From JAZGBC01 sp036444495 (lineage in GTDB: Bacteria; Pseudomonadota; Alphaproteobacteria; Kiloniellales; J153), in contig JAZGBC010000269.1 of NCBI GenBank assembly GCA_036444495.1, positions 1-6,208 of the forward strand: a DNA stretch of 6,208 nucleotides, in the 5' to 3' direction. Both the position numbers and the translations under genes were made by a program. Below are positions 1-3,903 of this stretch, one piece after another. Positions within the stretch are counted from its first letter, which is position 1, and every line of letters begins with the position of its first letter. A model generated the notes under the pieces. It had not been told where the DNA came from, did not search any database, and worked only from the letters and a program-made list of their open reading frames with translations.

Positions 1-687
1 GTGGAGGAATGGCTGGCCTACGCACCGCCCGACAGCCTGACGCTCTTCATGTACCAGAAGCCGCGCGCGGCCAAGCGGCTCTATTTCGACGTCATCCCGC
101 GCACGGTGGACGATTACCTCACCTTCCTCGGCCGTTTCGAGGAAGCGGACGCGGCCAAGCGCCTGGAGAGCCCGGTCTGGCACATCCACGACGGCGACCC
201 GCCGCGCGAGACCGCGGGCCTGAGCTTCTCCATGCTTCTCAACCTGGCCAGCGTGTGCAACACCGAGGACCCGGGCGTGCTCTGGGGCTTCATTTCGCGC
301 TATGCCCCGGACGCCAGCCCGGAGGCGACGCCGATCCTGGATTCCCTGGTCGGCCACGCGATCCGCTACTACCGGGATTTCGTCAAGCCGGCCAAGAAGT
401 ACCGCAAGCCGAGCGAAACGGAACAGGCCGCGCTCGCCGACCTGCTGGAACAGCTCGAGGCCCTGCCGGGCGACGCCGACAGCGAGGCCGTGCAGACCCA
501 GGTCTACGAGGTGGGCAAGCGCCACGACTTCCCCGACCTCAAGTCCTGGTTCAAGGCGCTCTACGAGATACTGCTCGGCCAGGAACAGGGCCCGCGCATG
601 GGCTCCTTCCTGACCCTTTACGGTCTCGAGGAGAGCAGGAGCCTGATCCGGCGTGCATTGGCGGGCGAGGACTTGGCGAAAGGATAG
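1..687 (+). CDS. lysK: Class I lysyl-tRNA synthetase, C-terminal part (5' truncated by window)
   Basis: This cytosolic enzyme attaches lysine to tRNA-Lys using ATP. The visible 228 codons are the C-terminal part of a protein usually about 530 residues long. The segment with LTLFMYQKPRAAKRLYFDVI followed by PRTVDDYL (roughly residues 13-40 of the visible part) is the conserved block that directly follows the KMSKS loop in class I (archaeal-type) LysRS. The rest is the helical anticodon-binding region, ending with a conserved GxRMGSFLTLYG-like stretch near residues 197-208. HIGH and KMSKS lie upstream of the window, so catalytic competence cannot be judged. The GTG at position 1 is an internal Val codon, not a start. 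The gene ends in TAG at 685-687 and converges on the next gene. Most bacteria use class II LysRS; class I is the normal form in many Alphaproteobacteria. Family assignment is secure. Confidence 0.93.
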   Translation: MEEWLAYAPPDSLTLFMYQKPRAAKRLYFDVIPRTVDDYLTFLGRFEEADAAKRLESPVWHIHDGDPPRETAGLSFSMLLNLASVCNTEDPGVLWGFISRYAPDASPEATPILDSLVGHAIRYYRDFVKPAKKYRKPSETEQAALADLLEQLEALPGDADSEAVQTQVYEVGKRHDFPDLKSWFKALYEILLGQEQGPRMGSFLTLYGLEESRSLIRRALAGEDLAKG

Positions 688-709
688 GGCTTCAGACGGC
701 AGGCCCTAT
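684..709. terminator. Hairpin spanning both stop codons of convergent genes
   Basis: ATAGGGC (684-690) pairs with GCCCTAT (703-709). A G-T and a T-A pair extend the stem to nine base pairs around an eight-base loop. The left arm contains the lysK TAG and the right arm contains the stop of the minus-strand gene, so the transcripts overlap in this structure. There is no T-run on either side, so a strong intrinsic terminator is not supported. It may be a weak bidirectional terminator or a 3'-end stabiliser. Confidence 0.4.
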
Positions 710-1110
710 TCGCCGCAGACCGGGCACTTGACCGAGCCGCTTGAGGGAGGCTTCGGGTGCGAGGCGTTGCGCAGTTCCTTGCCGGTGCCGAAATCGTGGT
801 AGTTCCGGCACTGCTTGGTGTAGGCCGCCTCCGGGTCCGCCGCGTAGCTGTATTTGAACGCGGGCGGGGGCGGCGCGCCGCTGAGAAGCCGCCCAAGGAA
901 CCCGGGCTGTTTGCCATTCGTTTTTTTCGGCAGGTTCTTGATAATGGCGTCCCGGACGCAGGAATCGCTGCGCCCCACGAACTGAATGATGAACTTCTTT
1001 TTCGACGAGAGGTAGCCCAGGGCGAAATTCCCGGCGAAGGGCTCGCTGACGACGCGCTCGACCTCGTCGCGATTCAGCTCGTAGGGGCCGTCCATGTCCA
1101 GGTTGCTCAT
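706..1110 (-). CDS. Small GIY-YIG-like protein with C-terminal CPxC zinc motif, uncharacterised
   Basis: This is a 134-residue soluble protein with no signal peptide or membrane segment. The N-terminal half has GNFALGY (residues 27-33) followed by QFVGRSD (43-49) and Arg53, which is the spacing of the two short strands and helix Arg of a GIY-YIG fold with degenerate signature residues. A basic, Gly/Pro-rich linker (about 61-83) follows. The C-terminal part has KYSYAADPEAAYTKQC, then NYHDFG, SHPKPP and CPVC, so Cys101, His105, His118, Cys129 and Cys132 could hold zinc. I recall similar stand-alone proteins with YHDFG, HP and CPxC blocks annotated as hypothetical. The ATG at 1110 is chosen because GGAG lies six bases upstream. 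A TTG twelve bases further upstream would consume that site. The gene is followed 160 bp upstream by ilvE on the same strand, with no clear operon link. Nuclease activity is not established; this is an inference from motif spacing. Confidence 0.7.
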   Translation of the reverse strand: MSNLDMDGPYELNRDEVERVVSEPFAGNFALGYLSSKKKFIIQFVGRSDSCVRDAIIKNLPKKTNGKQPGFLGRLLSGAPPPPAFKYSYAADPEAAYTKQCRNYHDFGTGKELRNASHPKPPSSGSVKCPVCGE

Positions 1111-1135
1111 CGCGGGCTCCAAACCATCGGCTACA

Positions 1136-1149
1136 GGCCCCGAAGGACC
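1136..1149 (-). promoter_or_regulatory. UUCG-capped hairpin in the 5' leader of the 706-1110 gene
   Basis: On the minus strand the sequence reads GGTCC-TTCG-GGGCC. It forms a five-pair stem (one G-U) closed by an extra-stable C(UUCG)G tetraloop, and it ends 25 bases before the chosen ATG. Such a loop could stabilise the mRNA 5' region. There is no T-run, so it does not look like a terminator. The rest of 1111-1269 shows no convincing promoter, only an AT-richer patch around 1185-1245. Confidence 0.35.
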
Positions 1150-1269
1150 ACGCCGGGGACGGAATTCCCGCCGCGCGCCTAGGATTAGTGTGTTTTGCGA
1201 GTTTGGCCGCGAAACCTTGTGCTTTGGTAAAGATACAGGGAAATCAGGCCTGTGCGCCGGTACAGCGGC

Positions 1270-2121
1270 TCAACCCTTGAACGACCAGTCCCAGTAGAGC
1301 TCGCGCGCCTTGCGCGTGACGGGGCCGGGCTGCAGGTCGCGTGATTCGACGCGGCTGATGGGCAGCACCTTGATGTAGTTGCCCGTGGTGAAGACCTCGT
1401 CGGCCTCCAGCACCTCCGGCCAGGTGATGCTGCGCTCGTAGACCGGAATCCCGGCCTCGCTCAGCAGCTTGGCCACGCGGTTGCGCGTGATGCCGCAGAG
1501 GAAGGTGCCGTTGGGCACGGGCGTGTGGGCCGCGCCGTCCTTGACGATCCAGATGTTGGCGGTGGCCAGCTCGGCCACGTTGTCGTTGCCGTCCAAGAGC
1601 ACCGCGTTGTCGAACCCCCGCTCGGCCGCCTCGACCAGGGCGCGGCCCGAATTGGGATAGAGGCAGGAGGCCTTGGCCATGGTCGGGGCCATGCTGGGCG
1701 GCGGGCGCCGCATCGTGGAAAGGCAGACCGAAAAGGGCCCCGGCTCGGGCAGGGGCGCCTCGTGGATCGAGCAGCAGAAGCGCGTGCTGTCCGGATCCGG
1801 CATGACGAAGAACTTGTCCGCGCCCTTCTCCGCCCAGTACATGGGCCGGATATAGAGATGCGTGCCCGAGGGGAAGCGGGCGATACCGTCCTTGGCGATC
1901 TCCAGGATCTCTTCGCCCGAATGCAGCGGCTTCATGCCGAAGGTCTTGGCGGATTCGATCAGGCGCCGGCAGTGCAGGTCCAGATCGGGGGTCACGCCGT
2001 CGAACGCGCGCCCGCCGTCGAAGACCACCGAGGCCATCCAGGTCGCATGGGTCATGGGGCCCATGATCGGCGGGTTGCCCTCGACCCACTTGCCGTCGAT
2101 GAAACTGATTTCCGTCGCCAC
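1270..2121 (-). CDS. ilvE: Branched-chain amino acid aminotransferase (class IV, PLP-dependent)
   Basis: The enzyme reversibly transfers the amino group between glutamate and the keto acids of leucine, isoleucine and valine, in the cytosol. With the GTG start the protein is 283 residues, near the family's roughly 290-310. The visible fold-type IV landmarks, numbered from that start, are VVFDGGRAFDG (32-42, N-terminal substrate loop), LYIRP (89-93), MAKAS with the PLP-binding Lys150, VAELATANIW with Glu184 for the pyridine nitrogen, CGITR (209-213), and ADEVFTTGN (240-248) at the phosphate-binding end. The usual TGT-type triplet there reads TGN, and the lysine block reads KASCLYPNSG rather than the common KxSGNY. 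This resembles an alphaproteobacterial subgroup from memory. The start is GTG at 2121 because GGAGG (2127-2131) sits five bases upstream; a TTG at 2133 would bury it. Other class IV enzymes (D-amino acid aminotransferase, aminodeoxychorismate lyase) fit less well. Substrate range is inferred from family. Confidence 0.82.
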   Translation of the reverse strand: MATEISFIDGKWVEGNPPIMGPMTHATWMASVVFDGGRAFDGVTPDLDLHCRRLIESAKTFGMKPLHSGEEILEIAKDGIARFPSGTHLYIRPMYWAEKGADKFFVMPDPDSTRFCCSIHEAPLPEPGPFSVCLSTMRRPPPSMAPTMAKASCLYPNSGRALVEAAERGFDNAVLLDGNDNVAELATANIWIVKDGAAHTPVPNGTFLCGITRNRVAKLLSEAGIPVYERSITWPEVLEADEVFTTGNYIKVLPISRVESRDLQPGPVTRKARELYWDWSFKG

Positions 2122-2126
2122 CGGGG

Positions 2127-2131
2127 CCTCC
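2127..2131 (-). promoter_or_regulatory. Ribosome binding site GGAGG deciding the ilvE start
   Basis: GGAGG on the minus strand lies five bases before GTG at 2121, near-ideal Shine-Dalgarno spacing. It overlaps the longer TTG-start reading frame (TTG at 2131-2133), which argues against that start. Confidence 0.75.
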
Positions 2132-2136
2132 AAGAG

Positions 2137-2199
2137 TCAGCTCAGAACAGCCCACTCGTTAGAGGGTGTGGGCTGCGGCTGCAAGCGTAGCCGTAGCAT
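2137..2199 (-). CDS. Possible Leu-rich leader peptide upstream of ilvE (tentative)
   Basis: An ATG at 2199 opens a 20-codon frame ending in TGA at 2137-2139, six bases before the ilvE GGAGG. It begins MLRLRLQ, and three of the first six codons are leucine (CTA, CTA, TTG), codons that should be rare in a genome this GC-rich. Its codons run through both hairpins in the leader, as expected for an attenuation peptide whose translation responds to charged tRNA-Leu. Against it, no Shine-Dalgarno precedes the ATG (the upstream bases are pyrimidine-rich), and a 20-codon ORF is easily found by chance. No terminator with a U-run follows. Treat as a hypothesis. Confidence 0.25.
   Translation of the reverse strand: MLRLRLQPQPTPSNEWAVLS
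2148..2175 (-). promoter_or_regulatory. ilvE leader hairpin B, close to the ribosome binding site
   Basis: CAGCCCAC (2148-2155) and GTGGGCTG (2168-2175) form a perfect eight-pair stem with a twelve-base loop. Its base lies 16 bases from the ilvE GGAGG. Only TTCTGA follows it in the minus-strand transcript, so it is a poor intrinsic terminator and would more likely act on translation or transcript stability. Confidence 0.45.
2172..2197 (-). promoter_or_regulatory. ilvE leader hairpin A, competing with hairpin B
   Basis: GCTGCGGCT (2172-2180) and AGCCGTAGC (2189-2197) form a nine-pair stem (one G-U) with an eight-base loop. The arm at 2172-2175 is shared with hairpin B, so the two stems cannot form completely at the same time. 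In the minus-strand transcript this one would form first. Confidence 0.45.
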
Positions 2200-2263
2200 C
2201 GGAAAGGAGAAAAGCAAAGCGGTAGAGCGGCTCTAGGCGGTGGTGCCCGGCAGCCCGGCCTTC

Positions 2264-2280
2264 GCAGCCGAAGCGGCTGC
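2264..2280 (-). terminator. GC-rich hairpin downstream of the S24 repressor gene
   Basis: GCAGCCG (2264-2270) and CGGCTGC (2274-2280) form a seven-pair stem with a three-base loop, beginning 21 bases after the repressor stop. CCGAAG (2268-2273) with CTTCGG (2280-2285) is an alternative pairing. There is no T-run afterwards, so it is at best a weak terminator or transcript-end structure. Confidence 0.3.
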
Positions 2281-2300
2281 TTCGGCGGAGTGGGCCGCCG

Positions 2301-2939
2301 CTACTGGCTGGCCCAGACGATGCGCGCCATCCAGGTGATGTCGTCCAGGTCGATGACCCGGTCGGGGTGCGCGCGGTTGAGCGAGGTCAGTTCGACCTTG
2401 CGCGCGCTTTGCCGAGCCAGTTGCTTGGCCATGACCTCGCCGCCGCGGGTCCGGATGACGATCCGGTCGCCCCGGCGGACGCTGGCGCCCGGCGAGACGA
2501 TGATGACGTCGCCGTCCCGGTAGACCGGCTCCATGCTATCGCCGCTGACCTCCAGGGCATAGGCGTTCGGGTCCCCGATGTGGGGAAAGGCGACCTCGTC
2601 CCAGCCGCTGCCCGTGGGGTAGCCGGCGTCGTCGAAATAGCCGGCGCTGCCGGCTTGCGCATAGCCGATAACGGGGATTCGCTGGACCAGGGCCGCGCCA
2701 TTGTTGCCGCCGACGTGGCTGACGAACTCGGCGAGCGAGGCGCCGGTGGCGGTGAGCACCTTGGAGATCGACTCGGTGCTCGGCCAGCGTTGCTTGCCCT
2801 CCTTCGTGATGCGTTTGCTCTTGTTGAAGGTCGTGGGATCGAGACCGGAGCGGCGCGCCAGCCCCGAGGCCGACATCCCATACTTTTCGGCCAGGCTGTC
2901 GATCGCCCGCCAGACATCTGCGTGCTTCATCATCTGCAT
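2301..2939 (-). CDS. Cro/C1-type HTH repressor with S24 (LexA-like) self-cleavage domain
   Basis: This 212-residue cytosolic regulator has two parts. The N-terminal helix-turn-helix (roughly residues 6-70) has its HTH core at GMSASGLARRSGLDPTTFNK (21-40) and a basic KSKRITKEGKQRW stretch after it. The C-terminal S24 domain (about 85-210) has a candidate Ala-Gly cleavage site in YAQAGSAG (Ala96-Gly97), nucleophile Ser135 in GDSMEP, DGD at 142-144, and general-base Lys172 in VMAKQL. In this family, RecA filaments or other triggers stimulate cleavage at the Ala-Gly bond and relieve repression. It is not canonical LexA, whose N-terminus is a winged helix. It resembles chromosomal C1-like regulators common in Alphaproteobacteria; no phage genes flank it here. 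ATGs at 2939, 2933 and 2930 are all possible starts. None has well-spaced Shine-Dalgarno; AGAGGA ends 15 bases before the first. The target is unknown and autoregulation is likely only by family analogy. Confidence 0.88.
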   Translation of the reverse strand: MQMMKHADVWRAIDSLAEKYGMSASGLARRSGLDPTTFNKSKRITKEGKQRWPSTESISKVLTATGASLAEFVSHVGGNNGAALVQRIPVIGYAQAGSAGYFDDAGYPTGSGWDEVAFPHIGDPNAYALEVSGDSMEPVYRDGDVIIVSPGASVRRGDRIVIRTRGGEVMAKQLARQSARKVELTSLNRAHPDRVIDLDDITWMARIVWASQ

Positions 2940-2974
2940 ATTATCTTATTCTTTTCCTCTAACCCCAGGAACAA
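2940..2974 (-). promoter_or_regulatory. Candidate promoter abutting the repressor start (weak)
   Basis: An AT-rich island stands out from the GC-rich surroundings. GATAAT (2940-2945, five of six to the -10 consensus) directly abuts the ATG at 2939. A start site six to seven bases downstream would fall at the in-frame ATG at 2933, giving a leaderless message. No good -35 lies 16-18 bases further upstream. TTGTTC (2969-2974) is at the right distance only for the poorer GAATAA (2946-2951). Confidence 0.25.
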
Positions 2975-3173
2975 AAAAGCCCCGAGAATTGATTCCGTCT
3001 ACTGATGAGTTCCCTAGCGCACCCGGGGTATCTCCCGTTGCCGGGCTGCCGGAATCGCGGCGCGGCACATGCGCCGTGATGCACGCGGGCCGGCCCAGGC
3101 GGTCGAGCGCGGCCAGGGCACGCTGGAACGCCATGGACTTGCCGCCCAGGCATCTGGTGCGGATTTTCGTCAT
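2946..3173 (-). CDS. Hypothetical 75-residue ORF upstream of the repressor (doubtful)
   Basis: The frame runs from ATG at 3173 to TAA at 2946-2948, six bases before the repressor ATG. I do not recognise it. The first 43 or so codons strongly favour G or C in third position, and contain a plausible amphipathic helix around MAFQRALAALDRLGRP (residues 14-29). The last 30 codons lose that bias (several TTT, GTT, TCA, AAT codons) and overlap the repressor's likely promoter. An in-frame TGA nine bases before the ATG fixes the 5' limit, and there is no convincing Shine-Dalgarno. It may be a small gene, the remnant of a longer gene, or chance. The opposite strand shares the same third positions here, so composition alone cannot decide the strand. 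Confidence 0.25.
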   Translation of the reverse strand: MTKIRTRCLGGKSMAFQRALAALDRLGRPACITAHVPRRDSGSPATGDTPGALGNSSVDGINSRGFFVPGVRGKE

Positions 3174-3208
3174 TAGGGCACTTCACGCCTTCCCCGGGTT
3201 CATGCCTT

Positions 3209-3222
3209 CGCCTAGCGCCTAG
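3209..3222. repeat. Tandem heptamer CGCCTAG x2
   Basis: Two perfect adjacent copies of CGCCTAG (3209-3215 and 3216-3222). No function is evident; two copies of seven bases may be chance or polymerase slippage. Confidence 0.5.
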
Positions 3223-3258
3223 GACCGTAATCAGCAAGCCGCGTGCCAACTTCTCCCT

Positions 3259-3278
3259 GACCTGGGGAAAGACCTGGG
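3259..3278. repeat. Direct octamer repeat GACCTGGG, 12-bp spacing
   Basis: GACCTGGG occurs at 3259-3266 and 3271-3278. The 12-bp period places the copies on roughly the same DNA face, which would allow a regulator dimer, but no known operator matches. Confidence 0.4.
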
Positions 3279-3364
3279 CTGGCCTGAAGCCCATGTCTTA
3301 TCAGTAGCTTAGCGAAATTCATCTCGGCAGCCGCCGTAGCGCCGAAGCCGGCTTATTCGCAAAA

Positions 3365-3394
3365 TGCAGAACTCGACAGGAAGTGAGTCCTGCA
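3365..3394. repeat. Imperfect palindrome, possible operator
   Basis: TGCAGAACTC (3365-3374) and GAGTCCTGCA (3385-3394) are inverted repeats with one mismatch in ten, separated by ten bases. The left arm also starts GAAC-N7-GAAG (3369-3383), seven of eight to the alphaproteobacterial LexA box GAAC-N7-GAAC. It lies about 140 bp before the DUF952 start and about 425 bp from the S24 repressor start. Either a dimeric regulator site or an RNA hairpin would fit. Confidence 0.35.
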
Positions 3395-3522
3395 ATTTGC
3401 AAGATCGCGCCCTTTTGCGGGCGTCGGCGCCGCTCGACCATGTCCCGCATGGCCGGCGCGGCGCGCCTGCCCGGACGAACCGATTTGCTCCCATGAAATG
3501 GGTCAATATCAAGGAGAGTTGG

Positions 3523-3528
3523 TATAAA
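3523..3528 (+). promoter_or_regulatory. TATAAA -10-like element before the DUF952 gene
   Basis: TATAAA ends eight bases before the ATG at 3537, so a start site at the usual six to eight bases downstream would fall at or next to the ATG, giving a leaderless message. No good -35 is present at 16-18 bp; the best hexamer there is GGTCAA (3501-3506). A fine Shine-Dalgarno core, AAGGAG (3511-3516), lies 20 bases from the ATG, too far to serve it. An in-frame TAA (3525-3527) excludes any earlier start. Confidence 0.35.
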
Positions 3529-3536
3529 GTCGCGCC

Positions 3537-3890
3537 ATGGCCGCTGGGCGCATCTATCACCTCTGTACCCGGGAGGACTGGGACTTGGCTCGTGAGTCCG
3601 GGCGCTATGGAGGGTCCGCCGTGGACCGGGCCGACGGGTTCATTCATTTCTCCAGCGCCGGGCAGATCGAGGAAAGCGCGGCCCGCCACCGGGCCGGCCA
3701 GCCGGACCTCCTGCTCCTGACCGTCGAGGCAGGGGCGCTGGGCGAGGCCCTCAAGTGGGAGTCCTCGCGCGGCGGCGCACTTTTCCCCCATCTTTATGGC
3801 GAGCTGCCGGCAAGTGCGGTCTCGCGGATCGACGATCTGCCCCTGGGCAGCGACGGCCGGCACGTCTTTCCACCGCTGAAAAGCGATTAG
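3537..3890 (+). CDS. DUF952 family protein
   Basis: This 117-residue soluble protein spans the whole DUF952 domain. The recognisable blocks are IYHLCTREDW (residues 5-14), GFIHFSSAGQIEE (34-46), the hydrophobic strand LLLLTVEAGAL, KWESSRGGALFPHLYG (about 72-87) and the terminal LPLGSDGRHVFPPL. The function is not established. Aravind and colleagues placed DUF952 in the ADP-ribosyltransferase-like fold and proposed a link to NAD or ADP-ribose chemistry; I recall this from the literature and cannot test it here. The conserved His7 (YHLCT) and His37 (FIHFS) would be the residues to examine. The stop lies 13 bp before pyrD, so the two are very probably co-transcribed. The start is fixed by an upstream in-frame stop. 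There is no usable Shine-Dalgarno. Confidence 0.9.
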   Translation: MAAGRIYHLCTREDWDLARESGRYGGSAVDRADGFIHFSSAGQIEESAARHRAGQPDLLLLTVEAGALGEALKWESSRGGALFPHLYGELPASAVSRIDDLPLGSDGRHVFPPLKSD

Positions 3891-3903
3891 GGGCGAGAAG
3901 CCG

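Larger units (their letters stand above)
3174..3536. other. Intergenic stretch with short repeats, no supported gene
   Basis: This stretch separates the leftward and rightward genes. It is less GC-biased than the flanking genes, especially 3300-3400 and 3480-3530. The only short minus-strand frame opening with a plausible ATG (3322 to 3212, 36 codons) has codon use unlike the neighbours and is not called. It holds a tandem heptamer (3209-3222), a repeated octamer (3259-3278), a small hairpin (TGGGCT 3275-3280 with AGCCCA 3288-3293) and an imperfect palindrome (3365-3394). Frame 2959-3294 (minus) is open but has weak codon bias. No tRNA, sRNA or mobile-element end is recognisable. Confidence 0.5.

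Noticed and set aside
1244..2155. 303-codon minus-strand ORF overlapping ilvE in another frame
   Set aside because: The ilvE frame carries all aminotransferase motifs; this frame is rich in Arg, Gly and Ala and matches nothing.
2701..3222. 173-codon plus-strand ORF antisense to the repressor 5' end
   Set aside because: Its first part is antisense to the HTH domain. Third positions coincide with the minus-strand frame, so its GC bias is not independent evidence.
3212..3322. 36-codon minus-strand frame starting MNFAKLL
   Set aside because: Codon use (CTA, ATA, AGA, many T-ending codons) is unlike the genome, and no Shine-Dalgarno or recognisable similarity is present.
2946..3330. A structured RNA (tmRNA, RNase P, SRP or 6S) in the gap before the repressor
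   Set aside because: I looked for the tmRNA tag and for conserved RNase P and SRP loop sequences on both strands and saw none.
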